Source: Desulfobacteraceae bacterium (lineage in GTDB: Bacteria; Desulfobacterota; Desulfobacteria; Desulfobacterales; SURF-15). Taken from it: 26,337 nucleotides of DNA. The DNA lies in NCBI GenBank assembly GCA_003599475.1, contig QZKK01000091.1:1-26337 (forward strand). Reading direction: 5' to 3'. The translations under genes and the position numbers were made by a program. The notes under the pieces are model-generated. The model was not told the DNA's origin and made no database searches. It worked only from the letters and a program-made list of their open reading frames with translations. Positions within the stretch are counted from its first letter, which is position 1, and each line of letters starts with the position of its first letter. Shown in pieces: positions 1-8,474 of this stretch.

Positions 1-156
1 TGGACGGCTGACCCCCATCTGTTCGGCGATGATCCGCTCGGGCGGCAGTTTGTCTCCGACCCGAACGCGTCCCTCCTCGATCATCCCCAGAATCTCCCCG
101 GCAATGATGGAGGCTTTGCTTTTAAAAGGAGCCTGATTGATCGGTTTGAAGACCAT
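1..156 (-). CDS. GntR-family transcriptional regulator (FadR-like), N-terminal part
   Basis: The frame starts with ATG at 156 and stays open to the window edge, giving 52 residues. The visible part is the beginning of a GntR winged-helix domain: an N-terminal helix (ASIIAGEILGMIEEGRV) leading into the family signature VGDKLPPERIIAEQMGVSRP, where 'G.kLPpEr.la..lgVSRp' is the hallmark of the DNA-binding helices. The C-terminal effector domain, which would separate FadR from other subfamilies, is outside the window; 'FadR-like' is inferred from the VGDKLPPER style. The gene begins 5 nt after the stop of the TIM-barrel gene, so the two are almost certainly co-transcribed and the regulator probably controls that enzyme. 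Two GGTCtGACC-type palindromes at the promoter are good candidates for its operators. Confidence 0.85.
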   Translation of the reverse strand, partial: MVFKPINQAPFKSKASIIAGEILGMIEEGRVRVGDKLPPERIIAEQMGVSRP

Positions 157-161
157 AAACT

Positions 162-974
162 CTATTCGTAGGCGATTCCAAGCTTTTGAAGCATCGGCTC
201 CATGCGCTGCTTGCTCAGGAGGCGCTCGTCATTCTTCTTCAACTCGATATTCAAAGTCCCCTTGAATCCGATATCGTTTAATGCCTTGAATATGGGCGGA
301 AATTCTATTTTTCCCGCCCCCACCGGGAGGTGCCTGTCCAAAAACTTGTCGTTATCGCTGATGTGAGTGCTGACGATCTTTCCAGGGAATTCATCCATGA
401 AGGATTTGGCCCCACCCGGTAAAAGCTCCGCATGCGCCACATCCAGCGTCAATCCGAAATACTCGGAAGGCAGCGCCTCAAAAACCCGCTTGAATTCTTC
501 GATATACACCCCGAGATAGACGATTTCACACTCCTTGTGGACCTGGTTCATGGTTTCGACGCCGATGGGAATACGATACTTCTCTGCCAGCGCGACCACC
601 GGCTTGTAGTTTTCGATGAGGCATCGAAACACCTCGTCCATAAAAAGGCTGAAATGGTAGCCGAAGTGAAGGACAAGATACTCGGCTTCCAGATCGTGGG
701 CAAGCTCCAGATAGTCGATTAAATGCTGCTGCACCCCTTTTCTTACGGTCGGCTCGATCTCAGCGGTGTTTACAAAGGATGCGGAATGCAGGCCGTAGCG
801 GAGCCCATACCGGTCCCTCAATTTCTTTAAGCCCGTAATGCGCTTCGAGTTGAATTTGTCCAGAAAGTTGTTTGGATTGTTGCAGCTCAACTCCATCCAT
901 TTAAAACCGTTCTCGTGCGCAAAAGGGAAGTACTCCTCGAGCGGATCCGGGCCGGCATTGAAACAGATCTTCAT
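162..974 (-). CDS. Sugar phosphate isomerase/epimerase-like TIM barrel (AP endonuclease 2 family)
   Basis: About 270 residues, matching the xylose-isomerase-like TIM-barrel family, which includes sugar-phosphate isomerases, epimerases and inosose/ketose-modifying enzymes that use a divalent metal. Metal and active-site candidates fall at the ends of successive strands: His63, His103 (VLHFG), Glu140 (GVETMN), Asp178 with His181 (TLDVAHAE), His204 (STHISDND) and Glu244 (NIELKK). Start choice: two consecutive ATGs lie at 977 and 974. The strong AAGGAGG is 5 nt before the second, so 974 is preferred. The frame stays open to 1085, but that extension would translate a 12-bp tandem repeat and has no such ribosome site. 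A GntR regulator follows after 5 nt, which suggests a catabolic enzyme induced by its substrate. The exact substrate cannot be read from sequence. Confidence 0.8.
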   Translation of the reverse strand: MKICFNAGPDPLEEYFPFAHENGFKWMELSCNNPNNFLDKFNSKRITGLKKLRDRYGLRYGLHSASFVNTAEIEPTVRKGVQQHLIDYLELAHDLEAEYLVLHFGYHFSLFMDEVFRCLIENYKPVVALAEKYRIPIGVETMNQVHKECEIVYLGVYIEEFKRVFEALPSEYFGLTLDVAHAELLPGGAKSFMDEFPGKIVSTHISDNDKFLDRHLPVGAGKIEFPPIFKALNDIGFKGTLNIELKKNDERLLSKQRMEPMLQKLGIAYE

Positions 975-1058
975 CATGTCCTCCTTCATCGACAAGTTCT
1001 CTTTTTCGGCAGATTCGGCATCGCATTCCGATGATTCTCCATCTTTGAAACGGCCATC

Positions 1059-1094
1059 CATCAGTTTGACCATCAGTTTGACCATCAGTTTGAT
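1059..1094. repeat. Three tandem copies of a 12-bp unit upstream of the TIM-barrel gene
   Basis: The unit catcagtttgac occurs three times head to tail, with the last base of the third copy changed to t. It lies in the leader between the promoter (1142-1168) and the start codon at 974. The repeat lengthens the open frame upstream, but in the wrong place for a ribosome site. It is probably a recent slippage duplication. Confidence 0.85.
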
Positions 1095-1129
1095 CGGATA
1101 CGATGCTCAATCGTTCGTCGGATATATGA

Positions 1130-1140
1130 CCGGTCTGACC
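1130..1140. promoter_or_regulatory. Candidate GntR operator, copy 1
   Basis: The 11-mer ccggtctgacc (minus strand GGTCAGACCGG) contains the perfect dyad GGTC-t-GACC at 1132-1140. It lies immediately downstream of the candidate -10 box of the minus-strand promoter, covering the expected transcription start. FadR-subfamily regulators typically bind short dyads of the form tGGTCnGACCa. Assignment to the regulator encoded at 1-156 is inferred from position and dyad form. Confidence 0.55.
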
Positions 1141-1141
1141 A

Positions 1142-1168
1142 ATTAAATCAACCCCTTCATTCTGTCAA
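1142..1168 (-). promoter_or_regulatory. Candidate sigma70 promoter of the TIM-barrel/GntR operon
   Basis: On the minus strand a perfect TTGACA -35 (1163-1168) is followed after 15 nt by TTTAAT (1142-1147; five of six consensus bases). The 15-nt spacer is shorter than the ideal 17. The two palindromes on either side support regulated transcription from here. Confidence 0.45.
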
Positions 1169-1183
1169 GCAAAATCTCTCAAT

Positions 1184-1194
1184 CCGGTCTGATC
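1184..1194. promoter_or_regulatory. Candidate GntR operator, copy 2
   Basis: The 11-mer ccggtctgatc differs from copy 1 (1130-1140) at one position. It is 54 bp away, just upstream of the -35 box. The two copies flank the promoter at a distance of about five helical turns, which would permit cooperative binding or a loop. Confidence 0.45.
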
Positions 1195-1315
1195 CCGTTC
1201 CTTAGGATTAAAGTGAGATTTCAAGCCCTGCTGCCGAATCCGGCGCATCCCTGTTGACTTCAGGAAATGATTCGAATAGGATTTTTTGAACCCGATAAGA
1301 TGGAGGAAAAATCAA

Positions 1316-2134
1316 ATGCCCCTGATCACAATCACCACACGCTTCGGAAGCGGCGATCCCGATATCGCAACAAAGGTGAGCGATACCCTCGGAGTCAAAC
1401 GATACGACGATCACGAACTGAAAAAAGCCGCTTTGAAAATGGGGATTCGATCCGAAGACTTGAGAAGTCTCGATGAAAAATCCCCCGGGTTCTTTGAAAG
1501 GATGATCAGCAGAAGGCCGGAGCTGTATCTGGATTTCATGGAGGCTGTCGTCTATGACGCCGCCGTGCGTGGCGAAGGTGTAATCGTCGGGCACGGCAGC
1601 CAGTTTCTGCTCCGGCATTTCGGGTGCGCACTCCACGTGTACATCCATGCATCGGAAGCTGCCCGCATCCGGAATCTGATGAAGCAGCAGGGACTGAACA
1701 GAGAGGCAGCGGAAAAACTGATCCGAAAAAACGATGACACTCAGATGGGATTTTTCCGCTACGCCTATAACCAGCAGCTTGACGACCCATCCCTGTACGA
1801 TTTAGTCATCAACACGGAGAAGCTTGGGGCCGATGCCGCCGCCGAGCTGATCGTAAATACCGCCGGATCCGAAGAAATCAAGACCTGCAGCCTTGAGGCG
1901 GTGGATGCGCTGGCACGGTTGTCCGACGGGAAAAAGCTCCGGGCAGCCCTGATCGAAAACGATATCAATGTCTCCATGCTCCATATCGAAATTCCCCAAA
2001 AGAAACATGCTGTCGTCCGGGGCTTCACTTATACCTGGGAAGAGAGGGACCGCATCGTCGATGCGCTGAAAAAGATGCCGGAATTTGCTGAAGTCAAAAC
2101 GGATATCTCGGTGATGCCGTCTGCCGGGGACTGA
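1316..2134 (+). CDS. Cytidylate kinase-like family protein
   Basis: 272 residues. The protein resembles the cytidylate kinase-like family (P-loop nucleotide kinase fold). It opens with MPLITITTRFGSGDPDIATKV, where the usual kinase glycine-rich loop is degenerate. It then has EAVVYDAAVRGEGVIVGHGSQ and a basic lid-like stretch with RIRNLMKQQ and RKNDDTQMGFFRYAY, followed by DLVINTEKLG. These blocks are typical of Cmk-like proteins found in Desulfobacterota and Clostridia, whose substrate is unproven. The C-terminal 75 residues (IENDINVSMLHIEIPQ onward) look like a separate small alpha/beta domain, possibly BON-like. Start: GGAGG lies 9 nt before ATG 1316. An upstream ATG at 1286 has no clear ribosome site. 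ridA and the transketolase-like gene follow in the same direction. Confidence 0.7.
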   Translation: MPLITITTRFGSGDPDIATKVSDTLGVKRYDDHELKKAALKMGIRSEDLRSLDEKSPGFFERMISRRPELYLDFMEAVVYDAAVRGEGVIVGHGSQFLLRHFGCALHVYIHASEAARIRNLMKQQGLNREAAEKLIRKNDDTQMGFFRYAYNQQLDDPSLYDLVINTEKLGADAAAELIVNTAGSEEIKTCSLEAVDALARLSDGKKLRAALIENDINVSMLHIEIPQKKHAVVRGFTYTWEERDRIVDALKKMPEFAEVKTDISVMPSAGD

Positions 2135-2188
2135 TGATTTTCCGATTGACCGTCAATGACTGAACCGTCACCGTCAAAGGAGGATGAA

Positions 2189-2569
2189 TTGACAAAAGAG
2201 ATCATAAGGACCGATCAGGCGCCATCCGCTATCGGCCCCTATTCGCAGGCAGTCAAAAAAAACAACATGGTCTTTGTATCCGGTCAGATACCGATCGACC
2301 CGGCCACCGGAGAAATCGTTCCAGGGGACGTTCAAGCCCAGACCCGGCAGGTGCTGAAAAATATCAAGGCCGTACTCGCAGCGGCCGGTGCTTCTCTGGA
2401 GGATGTGGTAAAGACCACAGTCTTTATCACCGACATGAATGATTTTCCTCGAGTCAATCAAGTCTATGCCGAATTTTTCAGCGGGATGCCACCGGCGAGA
2501 GCCTGTATCGAGGTATCGAAGCTTCCGAAAGCCGTCATGGTTGAAATAGAAGCGATTGCGATGCTGTAG
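2189..2569 (+). CDS. ridA: RidA family reactive intermediate/imine deaminase
   Basis: 126 residues, the normal length for RidA. RidA is a cytosolic trimer that hydrolyses reactive enamine/imine intermediates made by PLP-dependent dehydratases, sparing other enzymes. Family blocks are all present: [13 protein letters not shown] near the N-terminus, [16 protein letters not shown], the stretch [35 protein letters not shown], the catalytic Arg in [14 protein letters not shown], and the terminal VEIEAIAML. The start is a TTG at 2189, with a strong AAAGGAGG 5 nt upstream. The frame is open further upstream to 2156, but that extension lacks a ribosome site and exceeds the family length. The gene lies between the cytidylate kinase-like and transketolase-like genes, 41 nt before the latter. 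Confidence 0.95.
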   Translation: MTKEIIRTDQAPSAIGPYSQAVKKNNMVFVSGQIPIDPATGEIVPGDVQAQTRQVLKNIKAVLAAAGASLEDVVKTTVFITDMNDFPRVNQVYAEFFSGMPPARACIEVSKLPKAVMVEIEAIAML

Positions 2570-2610
2570 ATCCGGAACCCGGGATCCAACCTTTGAGAAA
2601 GGAGCCGTCC

Positions 2611-4968
2611 ATGACATTTCAATTTGGCAAGAGGAGAGCTGTTTTCATCGACATCGAAAAAGAGGGGGGAAAGTCCGGAAATCCGCTTTCTCCTGCCGAG
2701 ACCTCTTCTTTTGAAAAACTCGACCTGATCTATCGCAGCATGTGCGCCCTTCTGTTCAACTATGTTCCGACTTCCGGGCACCCCGGAGGTTCGATCTCCG
2801 CAGGCCGCACCATCACCAGTCTGATCTTCAAGACCATGGAATATGATGTATCCGATCCAAACCGGGAAGATGCCGACATCATCTCGTTTGCGGCCGGCCA
2901 CAAAGTAATGGGTCTGTATATCCTCTGGGCATTGCGCGACGAGATGATTCGGATTGCCGCCCCGGAGCTCCTGCCGGGGGATGAAAGACTCCGATTCAGG
3001 CTTGAGGACCTTCTCGGCTTCCGTCGAAACCCGACCACAGGGACACCTCTTTTCCGAAAATTCAGGGCGAGGGCGCTCGACGGGCACCCCACGCCGGCAA
3101 CCCCGTTTGTCCGCCTCTCCACGGGAGCATCCGGAGTCGGGGTGGCAAGCTCCATAGGGCTGGCCTTCGGTGCGATGGATGCCTACAGCGACGATCCTCC
3201 CTATATCAATATCATCGAAGGTGAAGGCGGCATGACGCCCGGCAGGGTCGGCGAATCGATGGCCGCAGCAGGCAGCGCCTCCTTGAAGAACCTGGTTCTT
3301 CACGTCGATTGGAACCAGGCATCTATCGATTCCGACCGGGTTTGCAGGGAAAACGGCACGCCGGGCGAATACGTTCAGTGGGATCCGATGGAATTTGCCT
3401 ATCTGCACGATTGGAATGTCATCCGGGTTCCGGACGGGAGAAATTTTCAGCAGATCCTGGCCGCGCAGCGTCTGGCGCCCGAGCTCCCGAACAGTCAACC
3501 CACCGCCATCGTATACCGGACGGTAAAGGGGTGGCAGTACGGTATCGAAGGATCCGCCTCCCACGGCGCGGGTCACAAGCTGTGCGTCGAAGGCCTTTTC
3601 CAGGCGGTCGAACCGCTGTTGAAGGAACTGCCGGCCGCGCTTCCCCGCTGTGAGGTCGATTCACGTCGATGCCGGGACGGAAAGCTCGCCTCGGTGGTCG
3701 AAGAATGCTACTGGGAAGCCCTGCAGGGCATCCGGAAATATATCGAAGGCAGCCGTGATCTCGTGGATCTGTTTGCCGGTCGGCTGAAGGAAGCAAAGGC
3801 TCGCCTTGACGGCAGGGCGCGGAAACCGAGAACCGGAGGTCCTCGTATCGCAGCCGTCTATCAGACGGCTTCGGAGATGACGGGTAAGATTCCCGACGCC
3901 CTGATCCTGAAACCCGGATCGAAAACGACCCTCCGGGGAGAGCTGGGCCGTGTGCTGCAGTATTATAACGTGGTTTCCGGCGGCGGGATTCTGGCCGGAT
4001 CTGCGGATCTCTATGGTTCTACCAGCGTAAATACAATCGCAAAAGGCTTTCCCAAGGGCTTTTACAATGCCGAGACCAACCCCGGAGGACGCCTTCTTTC
4101 AGTCGGCGGCATTTGCGAGGATGCAATGGCCGGAATTCTTTCCGGCATCGCAAGTTTCGGCCATCATATCCCTGCCGGCTCTTCCTATTGCGCCTTCATC
4201 GCGCCTCTGGGACACATCGCCTGCCGTCTCCATGCCATCGGCAACCAGGCTCGACAGACATTGGACGACGGCCCGCATCGACCTTTTATCCTCATTTGCG
4301 GGCATGCAGGAGTCAAAACGGGTGAAGACGGCCCCACCCACGCCGAACCCCAGGCACTGCAGCTTCTTCAGGGTAATTTCCCACAAGGCACCATGATCAC
4401 CCTTACCCCCTGGGATCCGCAGGAGCTCTGGCCGCTCATTACGGCCGCACTGGCAAAGAGGCCTGCGGTAATCGCACCGTTTGTTACCCGGCCGACGGAG
4501 ACAGTTCCGGATCGTCAGGGGCTGTCGCTGCCTCCGGCGACTGCCGCCACATCCGGCATCTACCGGCTGGTGGCTTCCGGAAACACCCCCAGGGGAACCG
4601 TCGTGTTGCAGGGAAGCGAGGTGGCCTATGCGTTCGTCGAAGAAACGCTGCCGCTGCTCAGAAAAGAAAGGATCGATTTGAACGTCTATTATGTAGCCAG
4701 TGCGGAACTCTTCGATGCGCTTTCCCCGGAAGAACAGGAGCAGGTATTCCCTTCCGCGCACGCCCATGAGGCCATGGGAATCACCGGCTTCACCTTGCCC
4801 ACCATGTACCGCTGGGTACGATCGGACTGGGGGAGAAAAATGACCCTCCATCCTTTCCAAAAAGGGCACTACCTGGGCAGCGGCCAGGGGGAGAAACTGC
4901 TCCTGGAGGCCGGTCTGGACGGCGAAAGCCAATTCAAAGCCATCGTCAGGTATCTCGGGAAGATTTGA
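2611..4968 (+). CDS. Transketolase-family ThDP-dependent enzyme, large form
   Basis: 785 residues, more than 100 longer than ordinary transketolase (about 660). The PP domain shows SGHPGGS (His57), AGHKVMG (His97), DGHPTPAT (His159) and the ThDP/metal motif GEGGMTPG ending in DWNQASID about 30 residues later. The first motif has Glu where classical enzymes have Asp (GDG), while the Asn ligand (235) is kept. The Pyr domain holds the catalytic Glu503 in GGICEDAM and a transketolase-like HAGVKTGEDGPTHAEPQALQ block. A C-terminal domain follows. Start ATG 2611 has AAGGAG 6 nt upstream. The protein may be a transketolase or a related ketose/2-oxoacid enzyme; its substrate is not evident. It is the last gene before the inverted repeat at 4975, so it probably ends the unit started by the kinase-like gene. 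Confidence 0.85.
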   Translation: MTFQFGKRRAVFIDIEKEGGKSGNPLSPAETSSFEKLDLIYRSMCALLFNYVPTSGHPGGSISAGRTITSLIFKTMEYDVSDPNREDADIISFAAGHKVMGLYILWALRDEMIRIAAPELLPGDERLRFRLEDLLGFRRNPTTGTPLFRKFRARALDGHPTPATPFVRLSTGASGVGVASSIGLAFGAMDAYSDDPPYINIIEGEGGMTPGRVGESMAAAGSASLKNLVLHVDWNQASIDSDRVCRENGTPGEYVQWDPMEFAYLHDWNVIRVPDGRNFQQILAAQRLAPELPNSQPTAIVYRTVKGWQYGIEGSASHGAGHKLCVEGLFQAVEPLLKELPAALPRCEVDSRRCRDGKLASVVEECYWEALQGIRKYIEGSRDLVDLFAGRLKEAKARLDGRARKPRTGGPRIAAVYQTASEMTGKIPDALILKPGSKTTLRGELGRVLQYYNVVSGGGILAGSADLYGSTSVNTIAKGFPKGFYNAETNPGGRLLSVGGICEDAMAGILSGIASFGHHIPAGSSYCAFIAPLGHIACRLHAIGNQARQTLDDGPHRPFILICGHAGVKTGEDGPTHAEPQALQLLQGNFPQGTMITLTPWDPQELWPLITAALAKRPAVIAPFVTRPTETVPDRQGLSLPPATAATSGIYRLVASGNTPRGTVVLQGSEVAYAFVEETLPLLRKERIDLNVYYVASAELFDALSPEEQEQVFPSAHAHEAMGITGFTLPTMYRWVRSDWGRKMTLHPFQKGHYLGSGQGEKLLLEAGLDGESQFKAIVRYLGKI

Positions 4969-4974
4969 TTTTTT

Positions 4975-5057
4975 AAGAAGCTGAAAACGCAAATCAGAGA
5001 GAGCGCAAAGCGGGAATCGGTCCGGTATTTCTTTGCGCTTTCAACTTTCAGCTTCTT
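4975..5057. repeat. Nested inverted repeat after the transketolase-like gene
   Basis: Outer arms AAGAAGCTGAAA (4975-4986) and TTTCAGCTTCTT (5046-5057) are perfect 12-bp complements. Inside them AGCGCAAAG (5002-5010) and CTTTGCGCT (5031-5039) form a second perfect 9-bp stem around a 20-nt loop. It starts 6 nt after the stop codon, so it could end or stabilise the upstream transcript, but no T-run follows the right arm. It may instead be a palindromic repetitive element. Confidence 0.7.
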
Positions 5058-5173
5058 CGCCTGTCGTTGAACACCCCGTTTTCATGTCTTACTTTGTGAT
5101 CGCGTGAGTATCTTAACGAGCCGAAAGCTTTCAGCTTTGACTTTCAGCTTGAGCCCTTCCGGGCTTTCAACTT
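5038..5173 (+). repeat. Cluster of CTTTCARCTT direct repeats
   Basis: The 10-mer CTTTCARCTT occurs at 5038, 5045, 5128, 5141 and 5164, with a reverse-complement relative in the left arm of the inverted repeat near 4979. It fills most of the gap before the small secreted-protein gene. The copies at 5128 and 5141 are 13 bp apart. No function is known to me. Confidence 0.65.
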
Positions 5174-5193
5174 CGAGATCTAGGAGGCATGCA

Positions 5194-5703
5194 ATGTCTT
5201 TAAAACGATTTCTCTTCCTTTCGATTCCGATCTCTTTTCTCGTGATCACCGCCGGTTTCGGATCGGCCGCCGAGAAGATCGAGATGGGGGGATGGGGAAA
5301 AGGAAGCGAATACAATCAGCGTTATCAAGCTTCTGAAACGGACGATTTCAAAGGGGAAGTTGTGGCCATCAGGGAAGTGGTCCCGATGCCCGGGATGTCC
5401 CCTGGAGTCGCCCTGGAGGTGCGGGAAGGAAAAGGGAAGGATGCGGAAACGATCCTTGTTCACCTCTGCCCCGCCTGGTTTGCCGATCCGAAGAGCATCG
5501 GAATCAAAAAAGGGGACCAGGTAAAAATCAAGGGAGTGTGGGCGGAAATCGAGGGAAAGGACGTCTTCATGGCATCCAAGGTCAAAAAGGGGGATCATTT
5601 CGAATTCAAAGTGAGGCTTACGAAAGACGGGACCCCCTTCTGGACCATGAGCAAGGAAGAACTGGCGAAAGAACGCGCGGAAAGCCAGATGTCAAAAGGT
5701 TGA
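5194..5703 (+). CDS. Small secreted (periplasmic) protein of unknown function
   Basis: 169 residues. A clear Sec signal peptide covers about residues 1-25: KR near the start, the hydrophobic core FLFLSIPISFLVITAGF, then GSAA before EKIEM. There is no lipobox Cys, so it is probably soluble in the periplasm. The mature part carries FKGEVVAIREVVPMPGMSPG, LEVREGKGKDAETILVHLCP, KGDQVKIKGVWAEIEGKDVF and MASKVKKGDHFEFKVRLTKDG. This alternation of short strands and 'GDxVxIKG' turns resembles a small beta-barrel (OB-like) domain. The C-terminus is charged. The start is well set by TAGGAGG 6 nt before ATG 5194. I do not recognise the family. A role with ligands or metals at the envelope is only a guess. 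Confidence 0.75.
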   Translation: MSLKRFLFLSIPISFLVITAGFGSAAEKIEMGGWGKGSEYNQRYQASETDDFKGEVVAIREVVPMPGMSPGVALEVREGKGKDAETILVHLCPAWFADPKSIGIKKGDQVKIKGVWAEIEGKDVFMASKVKKGDHFEFKVRLTKDGTPFWTMSKEELAKERAESQMSKG

Positions 5704-5764
5704 TTGGAAAATCGGAGTAAAGATCCGGGGCACGAAAACATGCTCTTCTTGAAAGGAGGAGGAC

Positions 5765-6076
5765 ATGAATCTATTGGATTATTGCAAAGCAATGGAAACG
5801 GAGCTGATCACCTGGAAAGCGAAGCTATACGACATGACGCGAAAGATCGATAAACTTCCCTCCGCCAGCAAACAGCGGATGCTCGGCAGTGTCGAAGACA
5901 TCCACATGGTACTGGCCGAGCTGGAGGACAGACTCGAAAAACTTCAAACGGAATGCCCATCCGAGTGGGGTCCTCAAAGGGGGGAAATCGAGAATGCGCA
6001 TGTGAACATGCGTTCAATGTACGAAGAAACGATGGCTGAAATCGGAAAAGCCGCACCGGTATCCGTCCCCGGGTAG
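5765..6076 (+). CDS. Small helical protein of unknown function
   Basis: 103 residues, beginning MNLLDYCKAMETELITWKAK. It has a strong GGAGGAGG just before ATG 5765. Composition and heptad-like spacing point to two or three amphipathic helices: residues about 8-35, a MLGSVEDIHMVLAELEDRLE segment at about 39-58, and an acidic C-terminal helix around residues 72-94. There is no signal peptide or membrane segment, so it should be cytosolic. Single-copy small helical proteins of this kind are common as 'hypothetical protein' in sulfate-reducer-like genomes. I cannot assign a family. It lies 61 nt after the secreted-protein gene and 86 nt before the FRG gene, in the same direction. Confidence 0.7.
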   Translation: MNLLDYCKAMETELITWKAKLYDMTRKIDKLPSASKQRMLGSVEDIHMVLAELEDRLEKLQTECPSEWGPQRGEIENAHVNMRSMYEETMAEIGKAAPVSVPG

Positions 6077-6162
6077 AGAAAGAGGGAGAGACGCGGCGAC
6101 GCTTTTTCATTGCACAACAGCCGAGGTCTCGATAATATCCAGGCCTTAAACAACCAAGACAT

Positions 6163-7062
6163 ATGCAAGAATTATCGATGAATGAAGTCCGGATCGAAAG
6201 CTGGTGCGATCTGCAGGAAGCCCTTTTCCAGGATTCATGGAATCCTGAGCTTGGCAGATATCGATCGCGGTATGCCTTTCGCGGGTTGTCGGAAGAAACA
6301 TACCCGCTGGAGACGACGCTGATCCGGCTGCAGGGACCCTACCGGGAACTGGAGCGTCATCTGCTGCGGAATTTCCGAAAGTATGCGCATCGCAGCGTGG
6401 TACAACGGGATTCCGTCTGGCACTGGCTTTCGGTTGCCCAGCACTATGGCCTCCCCACCCGTCTTCTCGACTGGACCTATTCGCCATTCATCGCCGCCCA
6501 CTTCGCCACTGCGAATATCGAAAAATTCGACTGCGACGGGGTCATCTGGGCGGTCAACTATGTCAAGGCGCACCAGTTGCTGCCGGAAAAACTCCGGCTC
6601 CAACTGGAACTTGAAGGTGCCAACGTATTCACGGTTGAAATGCTCTCGGAATCAATGGAATCCATGGATTCTCTCGAGAGGCTTTCGAGGCTTTCGGAGA
6701 AAGTCATTCTGATATTTTTCGAACCTCCTTCGATCGACGACCGGATCGTCAATCAGTTTGCATTTTTTTCGATCATGTCCGATTCAGAATCGGCCCTGGA
6801 CGAATGGTTGAGGGACCATCCGGAATACTGGAGAAAAATCGTCATTCCTGCATCCATAAAATGGGAGATCCGGGATAAGCTCGACCAGGCCAACGTAACG
6901 GAACGGGTACTTTTTCCGGGGCTTGACGGTTTGAGCTTGTGGCTGAGGAGGCAGTACAGTCCGAAAAACCCCGAACGCCGATCCAAATCCGGGGTTGAAA
7001 ACAGGCCGGCCGGATGTCCGAGACCGGATGGATATGAAACGATAGATATGAGAATGGAGTAA
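6163..7062 (+). CDS. FRG domain-containing protein
   Basis: 299 residues. The N-terminal half carries the FRG domain, named for its conserved Phe-Arg-Gly: YAFRGLSEETYPLETTLIR at about residues 36-54. It is followed by the second conserved block VAQHYGLPTRLLDWTYSPFI and AAHFATAN, both standard for the family. FRG proteins are of uncertain biochemical role and are frequent in accessory and defence-like contexts. Alternative starts are ATG 6163 and ATG 6178; neither has a strong ribosome site, so the start is uncertain by five residues. Its stop (7060-7062) lies 3 nt before the leuB start, with GGAG inside its own last codons serving leuB, so the two genes are translationally coupled. That link with leucine synthesis is unusual. 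Confidence 0.8.
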   Translation: MQELSMNEVRIESWCDLQEALFQDSWNPELGRYRSRYAFRGLSEETYPLETTLIRLQGPYRELERHLLRNFRKYAHRSVVQRDSVWHWLSVAQHYGLPTRLLDWTYSPFIAAHFATANIEKFDCDGVIWAVNYVKAHQLLPEKLRLQLELEGANVFTVEMLSESMESMDSLERLSRLSEKVILIFFEPPSIDDRIVNQFAFFSIMSDSESALDEWLRDHPEYWRKIVIPASIKWEIRDKLDQANVTERVLFPGLDGLSLWLRRQYSPKNPERRSKSGVENRPAGCPRPDGYETIDMRME

Positions 7063-8142
<1,080 letters not shown>

Positions 8143-8474
8143 AATTGCTTTGTTTTCCCTTTCTCCTTGCAAATTCAAATCCAAGAACTATCTTTTAGGA
8201 AAGCTTTTATCCGAAAAAACGAGGAACTCTTACAGGAAAGCGACAGAGATTGGAAGATCCGCCGCCGGATTCGATTCTTCTTACTACTTTTATACCGCAG
8301 AGGTATGCTGCTCTCTCCCGCCTGTTTTTGCGCATTTCGGGTTTCCTTTTACCTTTTAAAACGGCTGTTTTACGTCTGATTTCGCCGCCGGTGATGAATT
8401 ACCGTTAACCGGAAGCGCACCTCTGCTGAGGGCGAGACCCTTTAGACTGTAATATTCCATGTTCAAGGATTAAA
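8143..8474. other. Intergenic region without a recognisable gene
   Basis: 332 bp between leuB and the CorC-like gene. A 70-codon plus-strand frame at 8167-8379 starts within a pyrimidine-rich stretch, has odd composition (RIRFFLLLLYRRG) and no ribosome site, so I do not call it. No convincing hairpin terminator or promoter was found by eye. Confidence 0.6.

Noticed and set aside
2611..2634. Upstream start at 2593 for the transketolase-like gene
   Set aside because: The TTG at 2593 has no ribosome site, while ATG 2611 has AAGGAG at proper spacing.
8167..8379. 70-codon plus-strand frame after leuB
   Set aside because: No ribosome site, biased composition (RIRFFLLLLYRRG), and no recognisable domain; treated as chance.
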